A stretch of 31,143 bases of DNA, from positions 1-31,143 of the forward strand of contig DGFM01000033.1 in NCBI GenBank assembly GCA_002391675.1, in the 5' to 3' direction. Position numbers and translations under genes: made by a program. The DNA comes from Cloacimonetes bacterium UBA3900 (GTDB lineage: Bacteria > Cloacimonadota > Cloacimonadia > Cloacimonadales > Cloacimonadaceae). Shown here in pieces: positions 8,896 through 16,364 of this stretch; position 1 is the first letter of the stretch, and every line of letters begins with the position of its first letter. The notes under the pieces are model-generated. The model made no database searches, was not told where the DNA came from, and saw only the letters and a list, made by a program, of their open reading frames with translations.

Positions 8896-8910
8896 AGGGA
8901 GGCTACCATC
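8896..8910 (+). promoter_or_regulatory. Shine-Dalgarno and ATC start of murB
   Basis: AGGGAGG (8896-8902) is a near-perfect SD, ending five nt before ATC (8908-8910), which is in frame with murB. From the upstream in-frame stop TAA (8806-8808) to the internal ATG at 8983 there is no in-frame ATG, GTG or TTG, so this SD points to ATC as the initiator. Confidence 0.6.
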
Positions 8911-9843
8911 AATTACAGCCATCTTGCCAAAGAACTGTTTGCAGACCTGATAGATGCAGATCGCTTTAGATTTGACGAACCCATGCACCTGCACACCAGC
9001 TACGAAATAGGAGGCCCCGCCCAGCTCTATGCGCTGCCTGCCTCGCAAGCTGAGATCATCCGCCTGCTCCTCTTTGCCCTGGAACACGACGTCCCCTGGA
9101 TGGTGGTGGGCAAAGGCTCAAATCTGCTGGTCAGCGACGACGGCATCCCGGGCCTGGTAATCAGCACCGACGCCTATCACAAGCTCACCAGAGATGAAAA
9201 CTACATCTCCGCCTTCTGCGGCGTGAGCCTCAAGGAACTATGCGAATTTGCCCAGGAAAACGGGCTCTCCGGACTGGAATTTGCCTCTGGCATCCCCGGC
9301 TCCGTGGGCGGAGCGGTGTTTATGAACGCCGGTGCTTATGGAGGCGAGATCAAGGACGTCCTCTACTGCAGCAAAGCCTTACACCCCGTAGTTGAATCCC
9401 TTAGCTCCGATAATCCGGTGCTGCACATCAAGGCGGAAGAGCACGACTTCGGCTACCGCAGCAGTGCCTTCCAGAGCAAGGGCTGGTTTCACCTGAGCAG
9501 CGTCTTCAAACTCGAATATGCAGACCCTGATGAAATCAAAGCCAAGATGGACGACCTGCATCAGCAGCGCTGGAGCAAGCAACCCATGGAATACCCCAGC
9601 GGCGGCTCCACCTTCAAGAGACCGGAAGGCTACTTTGCCGGCAAACTGATCCAGGATTGCGGTTTGAGAGGCTATAGCATCGGCGGCGCACAGGTCTCGG
9701 AAAAGCACTGTGGCTTCATCATCAACAAAGGCGGCGCCACAGCCAAGGACGTAAGCGACCTGATCCAACACATCCAAGCCACCGTCCTGGAACGCTTTGG
9801 AGTGGAATTGCAGACGGAAATCCGCAAAGTGGGCAGGTGGTGA
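8908..9843 (+). CDS. murB: UDP-N-acetylenolpyruvoylglucosamine reductase MurB
   Basis: MurB reduces UDP-GlcNAc-enolpyruvate to UDP-MurNAc with FAD and NADPH in the cytoplasm. Hallmarks are YEIGGPAQL, VVGKGSNLLVSDDG, SGLEFASGIPGSVGGAVFMNAGAYGG, a YRSSAF catalytic Arg region, the GGSTFKRP segment with the likely proton-donor Ser, and a C-terminal LQTEIRKVG with the catalytic Glu. About 311 residues from ATC fit the shorter class of MurB. Starting at ATC gives an N-terminal extension, NYSHLAKELFADLIDADRF, like that of Bacillus-type enzymes. The first in-frame ATG (8983) lacks an SD and would start just before the FAD domain. It lies 15 nt after dinG, outside the dcw cluster that contains all other mur genes here. 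Confidence 0.93.
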   Translation: MNYSHLAKELFADLIDADRFRFDEPMHLHTSYEIGGPAQLYALPASQAEIIRLLLFALEHDVPWMVVGKGSNLLVSDDGIPGLVISTDAYHKLTRDENYISAFCGVSLKELCEFAQENGLSGLEFASGIPGSVGGAVFMNAGAYGGEIKDVLYCSKALHPVVESLSSDNPVLHIKAEEHDFGYRSSAFQSKGWFHLSSVFKLEYADPDEIKAKMDDLHQQRWSKQPMEYPSGGSTFKRPEGYFAGKLIQDCGLRGYSIGGAQVSEKHCGFIINKGGATAKDVSDLIQHIQATVLERFGVELQTEIRKVGRW

Positions 9844-10622
9844 AATCTAAACGCCGCAGCACCTTCATCGCACCCCTGCTCTTTGGCCTCGCCATCCTGA
9901 TTTTGTGGCAGATAGCCAGCGAGCGGGCCTGGATAGGCTTTTGGGTGCTGCCTTCACCCAAGGACGTGTTAAACGTATTCATCCAGCAACCGCAACTGAT
10001 CTGGACTCACCTCAAACCCACGCTATATGCCAGTTTAGTCGGACTCTTGATCGCCTTTGTGCTGGGGATAATCTGCGCCATTCTCATGCACGGCTTCACC
10101 TGGTTTAAAAACATGATCTACCCCTATCTGGTACTCTCGCAAACCGTTCCCGTCATAGCAATTGCGCCGCTACTGGTGCTCTGGTTTGGCTTTGGAATTG
10201 CCTCCAAGGTGTTCACCGTGACCCTTTCCTGCTTCTTCCCCATCTCACTGGGCTTTTTTGACGGACTCAAGCAAGTGCCCATGGAACAGATACAACTGCT
10301 CAAATCCATGGGTGCGTCAAAGCTGGACACCTATCGCCTGCTGATGATCCCGGCTGCCTTGCCCTCGCTGTTTACCGGCCTGAAATTAGCCGCCACTTAC
10401 AGCGTGATGGGTGCCGTATTTGGCGAGTATCTGGGCGGAAATGCCGGCCTCGGAATCTACATGACCCGAGCCACAAAGAGCTTCCAGACAGCGCACGTCT
10501 TTGCCGTGATCATCACCATCAGCGCACTCAGCATGGCGCTCTTTGGCGTCGTTGCCCTGCTGGGCAGGCTCTTCCTCAGCTGGAACTATCGCAAACAGGC
10601 GGAGTACGAAGACCCCGCCTGA
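9837..10622 (+). CDS. ABC transporter permease, NitT/TauT (ThiX/SsuC-like) family
   Basis: The 261-aa inner-membrane protein has about six hydrophobic helices. A cytoplasmic EAA-type loop (residues about 145-185, containing LLKSMGASKLDTYRLLMIPAALPS) contacts the ATPase. The QTVPVIAIAPLLVLWFGFG motif is typical of permeases for sulfonate, nitrate or hydroxymethylpyrimidine/thiamine precursors. The substrate cannot be fixed, because no ATPase or binding protein follows here. It starts at GTG 9837 (or GTG 9840), overlapping the murB stop, so it is probably translationally coupled. Its partners may lie elsewhere. Confidence 0.85.
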   Translation: MVKSKRRSTFIAPLLFGLAILILWQIASERAWIGFWVLPSPKDVLNVFIQQPQLIWTHLKPTLYASLVGLLIAFVLGIICAILMHGFTWFKNMIYPYLVLSQTVPVIAIAPLLVLWFGFGIASKVFTVTLSCFFPISLGFFDGLKQVPMEQIQLLKSMGASKLDTYRLLMIPAALPSLFTGLKLAATYSVMGAVFGEYLGGNAGLGIYMTRATKSFQTAHVFAVIITISALSMALFGVVALLGRLFLSWNYRKQAEYEDPA

Positions 10623-10646
10623 TCGCATTATCGCTCTCTCAACACT

Positions 10647-13415
10647 CTATTTCATTAACATCATCTTGGACGCTTTCTGATAGCCCGGAGCGTTCATCAT
10701 GATCAGATACACGCCGCTGGCCAAGCTGCGTCCACTACCATCTTTGCCACCAAAGAGCTTTTTATAGTGGCCGGTAGCGTGGTCTTCATCCACCAAAGTC
10801 CTCACCAATTGGCCTTTGATGTTATAGATGTCCAGCTTCACGCATCCCGGTTTCATCACACTGTAACTGATGGTAGTTTCAGGGTTGAAAGGATTGGGGT
10901 AGTTGCCCTTCAAGGCTGTGGCTGCCACTGGAATCTGGGGGTCATCGTTGGTCAAACTCGTCAAACGAAAGACCAGGGGCATATCGTTAACGCGGGGCAC
11001 AATCACGTTCTCCACGCTTTGGCTCGCATATCCCGGATAAGAAGCTGTTACTGTGTAGCTGCCAACCGGAACGCGGAGTGAGAAGTAGCCCCCATTGTCT
11101 GTAGTAGTACTCAATGCCCCGTTGTTCACAGTTGCCCCTTCAAGGTGTTGATTATCGCTGGTCAGCACATAACCCTCTATACGTCCGCTCGCTACGCCTC
11201 TATAGATGACATTTGAAAAGCTTGGCAGGGAGACAATGCCTTCGGAATAAATAGCTTTTACCGCCCAGCAGTAAGGGCCATCAGGAAGTGCAAGCCAAAG
11301 TGGGTCGCTAACGCTGAGCTCGGCTATTGGTTCCTGAGTCACGTTCACCCAGCGGTCTTCTTGATGCATTGCGGCGCGGCTCAACCTATAGACCATATAC
11401 CCCACCAATGCGGGAGTTGTTCTGTCTGCTGGCAACCTGCTGTAGTCATCATCATCTTCCGAGCCATAGCTTCTCACCTGCTCCGCCCAAGTTAGCTCGA
11501 CAGTATCACCGGCATCATTGAGTGCGGCAACCACATCCTCCACGCCCAGGGGATAAACCTTGATCTCAAGCCCCTCAGTAGAGTCGTTTGCTACATACTC
11601 ATCGCCATTTAGTTCCACTTTGGCATAGATGGTCGTAGCACCCAAAGTTGCTGGCGTCCAGGAAAGATCTAACTCCAAACTCTGCATACTACCGATAGGA
11701 GGCCCTTCCACCGCGGCCAGCACCACGTCATCCGGGCCGGTCAGCTTTACCTGATAGTTGTTCTGATCTACCATTCCATTGTTGCGAATGTTAACTGTGT
11801 AGTTGTAGCTGTTTCCTACAACAAGTTTACTATCTCCTCTCAGATTCCAAATACCCAAGTCATTTACTATCGATCCCACTGTATACAGGAAAGTAACTTG
11901 GGGGAATTCGCGGGTAAGCGCTCCACCGGAAATATTGTAAGGATCAATAGGAAACGCTACTCTATTAAGGTAACGTGAACGGTTGTCGTCCAATAACTGC
12001 CCCCTGTAATAGAAGGGTGAATTGTAGTAGGAATGTATATTCTCGGGCCGGCAAAACATCACCACCATATTCCCGCCTGTATACATATAAGGTGTTTGGA
12101 GGTGGAAGAGGACAGCGTTATCTCCTCTTGGATAATCCACAGCTCCATCGAAGACCAAGGCCATCTCTGAAGCAGGGATAAACCCTTCACTCAGGTCTGT
12201 TCTATCTGTGCTCCCCATGAAGATTATGGTAGGTTCGTTGAGCCTGTCTTCGTGGAAATGGTTACAGAAAGCCAATGAGTTTATTATTCCACTTGTAAAG
12301 CCCATCTCACCTGCAAGATAGATCGTCTCATAGACAGAATAACCCCACCGGAAATCCATGGGATAGTGAACCAGTCCACTACCTGAACCTACACTGGCAA
12401 CCTGTATATGTTCAGGTTGAATGTCTAACAGTAAAGGCGCTGTCTGGTTGTTTTGTACCAGCTCATCACCCGCCATTTCGATTTTGGCATAGATACTCAT
12501 TTCACCTGCAGCAGTGGGTGTCCATGGAATCACCACCTCGACAATTTCACCGCTATTGACAGCAGGACCATTCACCACGGCCAACTCCACCTCGTTGGTA
12601 CCTATAAGCTTAACCTGGTAGTTGGCCTGCATATTGTCGCCGTTGTTTCTGACATTTACCGTATACTCTGAAGCTGATCCCACTATGGGCACTTGATTGC
12701 CACTGACCTGGATAGCACAGATATCATCGCTTATACTATTCGGACTCAATTGCATCATGATATTTGGGATGCGGTCATTCACAAACCCGTTCCCTGATGG
12801 GGGATCATTGCCAGCCCATGACTGATGCCTTGAGAAAGCCACATTTGTATAATTGTACGCACCACCGAATAGATAATGGTGATTGCCAGAAGTTTCCACA
12901 CCCACAATCAGATTCGCACCTGTATATTCGAAGGGGGTTTCCAGTTGAAATATTTTCCAGCCTTCTCCATCACCAGTGAAGCTGCCTTCTTTGACCATAA
13001 CCATATCAGCGGTCATAGCTTGCCATGTCTTAACTGTCATGATTGTATCACTGGTGTTCTTGAGCCAAATTTTATAGGCAACTCTAGGATGGTAGTCTCT
13101 GCCACAATCCCAAGCCAACATTTCTATGGTTCCAATAGCGTTAATCTGATCCGCCGTATAGAGCGTGGCAGAACGTTCATACGCATATTCCACACCGAAA
13201 GGTTCTCTTTGGCGGTTAGTGCCATCTCCGATGATGACAGTGGTGCTGGTTGTGTCTTTGATTTTCGGGGTCTGTCCGTCCATCAAAGAGGTATTATTGT
13301 ATTCAGATCCAATACTCATAGAAAACTGATCTGTAGTGTCACCTGCGTTGGCTGTCGTGGCACCAAGGCCAAAAGCGAGCGCAAGCAGCGCGATCAAGGT
13401 CGTAAGTCGTTTCAT
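10647..13415 (-). CDS. large exported modular protein with C-terminal FlgD-like / type A sorting domain
   Basis: The 922-aa protein has a signal peptide (residues 1-24) beginning MKRLTTLIAL. AGGAG lies upstream of this start (13415), so I prefer it over a longer in-frame reading from 13478. Residues 35-225 and 337-512 look like two related beta-rich domains. Each is followed by a CARDB-like domain (229-333 and 516-622, both with NNxxxANYQVKL/NNYQVKL and WTP motifs), so the unit appears duplicated. A fibronectin-like region (624-740) and a carboxypeptidase-regulatory-like repeat (743-817) come next. The tail (834-922) opens NYPNPFNPETTI and ends GVYLIMMNAPGYQKASKMMLMK, typical of T9SS sorting tails. 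It is likely displayed on or released from the cell surface. Its function is unknown. It converges on the permease with a 24-bp gap and no terminator. Confidence 0.88.
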   Translation of the reverse strand: MKRLTTLIALLALAFGLGATTANAGDTTDQFSMSIGSEYNNTSLMDGQTPKIKDTTSTTVIIGDGTNRQREPFGVEYAYERSATLYTADQINAIGTIEMLAWDCGRDYHPRVAYKIWLKNTSDTIMTVKTWQAMTADMVMVKEGSFTGDGEGWKIFQLETPFEYTGANLIVGVETSGNHHYLFGGAYNYTNVAFSRHQSWAGNDPPSGNGFVNDRIPNIMMQLSPNSISDDICAIQVSGNQVPIVGSASEYTVNVRNNGDNMQANYQVKLIGTNEVELAVVNGPAVNSGEIVEVVIPWTPTAAGEMSIYAKIEMAGDELVQNNQTAPLLLDIQPEHIQVASVGSGSGLVHYPMDFRWGYSVYETIYLAGEMGFTSGIINSLAFCNHFHEDRLNEPTIIFMGSTDRTDLSEGFIPASEMALVFDGAVDYPRGDNAVLFHLQTPYMYTGGNMVVMFCRPENIHSYYNSPFYYRGQLLDDNRSRYLNRVAFPIDPYNISGGALTREFPQVTFLYTVGSIVNDLGIWNLRGDSKLVVGNSYNYTVNIRNNGMVDQNNYQVKLTGPDDVVLAAVEGPPIGSMQSLELDLSWTPATLGATTIYAKVELNGDEYVANDSTEGLEIKVYPLGVEDVVAALNDAGDTVELTWAEQVRSYGSEDDDDYSRLPADRTTPALVGYMVYRLSRAAMHQEDRWVNVTQEPIAELSVSDPLWLALPDGPYCWAVKAIYSEGIVSLPSFSNVIYRGVASGRIEGYVLTSDNQHLEGATVNNGALSTTTDNGGYFSLRVPVGSYTVTASYPGYASQSVENVIVPRVNDMPLVFRLTSLTNDDPQIPVAATALKGNYPNPFNPETTISYSVMKPGCVKLDIYNIKGQLVRTLVDEDHATGHYKKLFGGKDGSGRSLASGVYLIMMNAPGYQKASKMMLMK

Positions 13416-13546
13416 CTCTTTCTCCTGTTTGATCTTATCGATCATGTTATCCTGGTTTCTCTCATTTGTATACTTCAAGAGATAAACGCCACTGGGACAA
13501 GCGTAGCCGAAGCTTTACCGCTTCCCAAATCGTTTCTCTACACATC

Positions 13547-13552
13547 ATTATA
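13547..13552 (-). promoter_or_regulatory. possible -10 box of the exported-protein gene
   Basis: The minus strand reads TATAAT here. It would give a leader of about 125 nt to the start at 13415. At 17-bp spacing the -35 candidate GGCTCA is poor, so confidence is low. Confidence 0.3.
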
Positions 13553-13713
13553 AGCCGGCGGTCCAGCTCTGAGCCGAATCATCTGCGGCATCTGAACAAA
13601 GGCATCACGCCTTAAAACAAAAGCCAAAAGCAAAAATCGAAGCGTCCCCCGCTTTTCCTATTTCGGAGAGGCGCATTCTGTTGTTATTACGATGCATATT
13701 CCGTTCCAATAGA

Positions 13714-13732
13714 TGTTAAATTAAACTTAACA
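13714..13732. promoter_or_regulatory. operator-like inverted repeat
   Basis: TGTTAA and TTAACA are separated by 7 bp, about 300 bp upstream of the exported-protein start. It resembles a dimer-binding operator, but no regulator is known. Confidence 0.25.
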
Positions 13733-14054
13733 ATCATACACGCGCCCGATCTCGGGCCAGCCCCCGTCCTCCATTATTGGAGAATCAAAATAGACATAGT
13801 TCCGACTCCGGTGGTGCTGTACTTTTGCAGCGCAGCCTATACGGCGTTGCAGCAACCACCCGTACATAGCCAGTGGCAGCAGGCTCCATATCCGTTTTCA
13901 TGCGCGAAATAATCTCTGCTTAAGGGCCAAAATTTATTTTCAATAAACCGGTCCTTGGGTCAACATTTGCCTTTCACCCTGTCCTCTCCCACCTTGGGAT
14001 TTCCTTGGCTCTCGTTTGCGTAACTCATGGGGTTTCTATGGGTTAATTGTGGAT

Positions 14055-14088
14055 CCCAAAGGAGACCCACAGGAGCCCCTAAGGGAGG
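14055..14088. repeat. three imperfect 11-12-bp tandem repeats
   Basis: CCCAAAGGAGA, CCCACAGGAGC and CCCTAAGGGAGG follow each other directly, just before repeat copy 2. This is a degenerate tandem array. No role can be assigned. Confidence 0.45.
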
Positions 14089-14099
14089 CCGCATGAAAT

Positions 14100-14157
14100 C
14101 GACGTTTTAGAAGGCGGATTTGTTTTCGCAAAACCGGCCCTGAGGTCAAATTTTTCA
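14100..14157 (+). repeat. dispersed hairpin repeat, copy 2
   Basis: It begins with the same CGACGTTTTAGAAGGCGG as copy 1 and matches copy 1 nearly base for base to about position 58, then diverges. The hairpin CGGATTTG-TTTTCG-CAAAACCG pairs seven of eight positions, the best of the three copies. It lies about 470 bp upstream of mraZ. Confidence 0.75.
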
Positions 14158-14195
14158 GAAACCACTGCTGATTCAGATTCCGAAACGAGCCATGG

Positions 14196-14220
14196 AATGC
14201 CTACTAAAACAGTAGGCGTT
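14196..14220. other. hairpin between repeat copy 2 and mraZ
   Basis: AATGCCTACT (14196-14205) and AGTAGGCGTT (14211-14220) form a 10-bp stem, with one T-G wobble, around the loop AAAAC. It lacks a T tract, so it may be an RNA structural element or a degenerate repeat rather than a terminator. Confidence 0.4.
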
Positions 14221-14245
14221 CGCTGAGTCTACTTTTGCCATTTTG

Positions 14246-14313
14246 CTTGTCGTGTTTTGCAGTTTTTCTTGTCGGAAACCACAAAGCTCGATCTGTGCCA
14301 AACTGCTTGTCGG
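14246..14313 (+). repeat. three CTTGTCG(G) motifs
   Basis: CTTGTCG starts at 14246, 14268 and 14306, with T-rich or GC-containing flanks. The spacing is irregular (22 and 38 bp). It may be chance or a remnant array. Confidence 0.3.
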
Positions 14314-14480
14314 CGAATAATCTAAGGTGGATATGAGGGGAGGTGCCGGCAAAATATGAAAAAAAACTAACACGGGTCATATCGCACCTAAGCAATTGTC
14401 ATCTAAATAGTTAGCCCCTATTAGTTGACCCTTTTCCACAAGAAAATCCCGAGAAAAAGCTTTAGAAAGTCATTTTGTTC

Positions 14481-14544
14481 TTGACATAAAAGGCCGGTTG
14501 TCACAAGTTAGACACGGAATGTCAAACAATGTCATTTAATGTCA
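14481..14544 (+). promoter_or_regulatory. mraZ upstream control region with phased AATGTCA repeats (candidate MraZ boxes)
   Basis: Three identical AATGTCA heptamers start at 14518, 14528 and 14538, spaced exactly 10 bp, about 90 bp upstream of mraZ. MraZ binds direct repeats with about 10-bp phasing in several bacteria, such as TGGGN units in E. coli and AAAGTG-type units in mycoplasmas. The repeat number and phasing match that architecture, with a different core. TTGACA at 14481-14486 is a -35 candidate, but no convincing -10 follows. A further TTGTCA is at 14498. Autoregulation of the dcw operon by MraZ is therefore inferred. Confidence 0.6.
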
Positions 14545-14629
14545 AAATAAGTGAGAGAAAGCAATGCTTAAACAAAAACCGTACAAAGACTTAAGTTGCA
14601 GGCATCTGGAGCCTTAAAAGGATGGAGCC

Positions 14630-15076
14630 ATGATGTCCGGACAATTTATTGGCTATTTTGAAAACGCTGTCCACAAGGGCAGGGTGATCATCCCGGCTGC
14701 CTTCAAAAAGAAGTTTTCGGATGCAGCGATGCGGACGGTGGTCATCACCTTGGGGCCGCTCAATACGCTTGCCGTCTTCCCTTTGGACTGCTGGAACAGC
14801 TTTTTGCAGGTGCTGGCCGAAGGCAACGAGGATGACAGGGAATTGCGCACCCAATTGATCGATTTTGCCATTGCGGAACAGGAGCTTGAAGGGCCGGGGC
14901 GCATCCGCATCCCTGAGGATTTGCTGGAAGAAGCAGGCATCACAGACAGCGTGGTGATCAAAGGCGAGCTGCACTACATCTCGCTTTGGAACCCCGAAGA
15001 GTTTTATGAAAACCGCCGCGCTAAGAAAGAGGAACACCGCAAGAAATACACCACCGGTCACTATCAAAGAACATGA
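14630..15076 (+). CDS. mraZ: transcriptional regulator MraZ
   Basis: The 148-aa protein has two SpoVT/AbrB-like swapped-hairpin halves, with FENAVHKGRVIIPAAF (residues about 10-25) as the first conserved motif and GRIRIPEDL near residue 93 as its second-half counterpart. MraZ is a conserved DNA-binding regulator that controls its own operon. ATG at 14630 or 14633 are both possible; AAGGA (14618-14622) and GGAG (14624-14627) lie upstream. It is the first gene of the dcw cluster, and its stop overlaps the rsmH start (ATGA at 15073). Confidence 0.95.
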   Translation: MMSGQFIGYFENAVHKGRVIIPAAFKKKFSDAAMRTVVITLGPLNTLAVFPLDCWNSFLQVLAEGNEDDRELRTQLIDFAIAEQELEGPGRIRIPEDLLEEAGITDSVVIKGELHYISLWNPEEFYENRRAKKEEHRKKYTTGHYQRT

Positions 15077-16014
15077 ATACTTATCACACTCCCGTAATGT
15101 TGCAGACATGCATAGAACACCTCAATCTGAGGCCGGGTGGCGTGTATGTGGATGCCACTCTGGGTGCGGGAGGCCACACATTGGCCATGGTTCAGGCCTG
15201 TCCTGAGATCAAGGTCTATGCCTTCGATCGTGACGCAGACGCCATCGCCGAAGCAGGCAAAAACCTGAAAGACTACCCCCAGGTACAGTTAATTCAAGCA
15301 CCTTTCTCCAAGATGCGGACTCAGCTTGCCCTGCGCAAAGTACCCTCTGTCGATGGAGTACTCTTCGACCTGGGCGTGTCCAGTCACCAGCTGGATAAGG
15401 CTGAGCGCGGCTTTAGTTTTGACAAAGATGCCTCGTTGGACATGAGGATGGATGGCGGCCAATCTCTCACTGCCGCCGAGATCGTAAATGACTATTCCGA
15501 ACAGGACCTGGCCCACATATTTAAAGCATATGGTGAGGAAAAGCAGGCTAAGAGGATGGCCAAAGCTATCTTGAAGGCCCGCAGCAAAGCTCCCATCGGC
15601 TCCACCTTAGAATTGGCCAAAGTGGTGGAAAGCGTTGCAGGGGTGGGTTCTCGAGATTCCTTGAAGGCCAAGATGAGAGTTTTTCAGGCTTTACGCATAG
15701 CCGTCAATGAAGAACTTGCCGAATTTGAAGCTGCTCTTCCGGATGCTGTCAACCTGCTCAAGCCTGCCGGAAGGGTGTTGGTGCTCTCCTATCACTCTTT
15801 GGAGGACAGGATCACCAAAAACATTTTCAGGACGCTGGCCAAAGGCTGTATTTGCCCGGTGGAACAGATCATCTGCACCTGTGGATTGAAGCCCGTGCTC
15901 AAGGTGATCACCGCCCGTCCGCTTTGTGCCAGTGAAGAGGAACAAAACCAAAACACACGCAGCCGCAGTGCCAAGCTGCGGATTGCAGAAAAACTGATGG
16001 GAGACACAAAATGA
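15073..16014 (+). CDS. rsmH: 16S rRNA (cytosine(1402)-N(4))-methyltransferase RsmH
   Basis: The 313-aa SAM-dependent methyltransferase has motif I YVDATLGAGGHT (residues 25-36) and the family signature FDLGVSSHQLD (98-108), followed by the RGFSFDKDASLDMRMD segment. It makes the N4 methylation of C1402 in the ribosomal P site. It is the classical second gene of the dcw cluster (mraW). A typical C-terminal region SRSAKLRIAEK is present. It overlaps both neighbours by four nt (ATGA). Confidence 0.97.
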   Translation: MNTYHTPVMLQTCIEHLNLRPGGVYVDATLGAGGHTLAMVQACPEIKVYAFDRDADAIAEAGKNLKDYPQVQLIQAPFSKMRTQLALRKVPSVDGVLFDLGVSSHQLDKAERGFSFDKDASLDMRMDGGQSLTAAEIVNDYSEQDLAHIFKAYGEEKQAKRMAKAILKARSKAPIGSTLELAKVVESVAGVGSRDSLKAKMRVFQALRIAVNEELAEFEAALPDAVNLLKPAGRVLVLSYHSLEDRITKNIFRTLAKGCICPVEQIICTCGLKPVLKVITARPLCASEEEQNQNTRSRSAKLRIAEKLMGDTK

Positions 16015-16361
16015 AAGGCAGAATCGTCGTTCTTTTGCTTATTTTGCTTCTATTTACCTATCTTGATTTTACCAACAAGAGGAAGATCCTGGTCTACACT
16101 CAGACCATAGATCAGATCGAAAAAAGCATCAATGCCACCAAGAACATCAACACGGAATTGATGGTGGAATATGATGACCTTTGCAGCCCGGACAACATCT
16201 CAAACCTGGTGAGCGTGGAATTGCAACATTCCGATCAGGACAGAGGCAGAGTGGTCTATGTGCAAGAACCTGATGAAAAAACCGAAACCTCGTCCTATTG
16301 CATCGTAGACCTGATTTCCACCAAAGCTGAAGCCAGCCAGGTTCAAGTTATTCCAGATTGA
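16011..16361 (+). CDS. ftsL: cell division protein FtsL
   Basis: This is a small bitopic protein of 116 aa. One N-terminal hydrophobic helix (residues about 4-20) is followed by a periplasmic Ile/Glu/Lys-rich segment that could form a coiled coil. Sequence similarity to FtsL is weak, as usual for this family. The call rests on topology, length and position between rsmH and ftsI. It should form the FtsQ-FtsL-FtsB-type scaffold that activates FtsW-FtsI. A DivIC/FtsB-type identity cannot be excluded. The ATG overlaps the rsmH stop by four nt, and ftsI starts three nt after its stop. Confidence 0.8.
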   Translation: MKGRIVVLLLILLLFTYLDFTNKRKILVYTQTIDQIEKSINATKNINTELMVEYDDLCSPDNISNLVSVELQHSDQDRGRVVYVQEPDEKTETSSYCIVDLISTKAEASQVQVIPD

Positions 16362-16364
16362 TCC

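Larger units (their letters stand above)
13553..14517. other. non-coding island between the exported protein and the dcw cluster
   Basis: About 1 kb without a credible gene. Short ATG-started readings, such as 14173-14373 on the minus strand, lack an SD and protein-like composition. Within it lie a palindrome (13714-13732), a short triplicated motif (14055-14088), the dispersed repeat copy 2 (14100-14157), a hairpin (14196-14220) and three CTTGTCG motifs (14246-14313). A CCCGATCTCGGG palindrome is at 13744-13755. No tRNA or transposase was seen. Confidence 0.6.

Noticed and set aside
10623..10646. Terminator between the convergent permease and exported-protein genes
   Set aside because: The 24-bp gap has no inverted repeat with a T tract.
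13416..13478. Start of the exported protein at 13478
   Set aside because: It puts 21 hydrophilic residues before the signal peptide. The ATG at 13415 has an AGGAG SD and begins a clean signal peptide.
13640..13654. AAGCG-TCCCC-CGCTT small hairpin as a terminator
   Set aside because: It is only 5 bp long and upstream of, not after, any gene on either strand.
14173..14395. Short minus-strand ORFs upstream of mraZ
   Set aside because: They are 63-66 aa readings with no SD and biased composition, in an otherwise non-coding hairpin-rich stretch.
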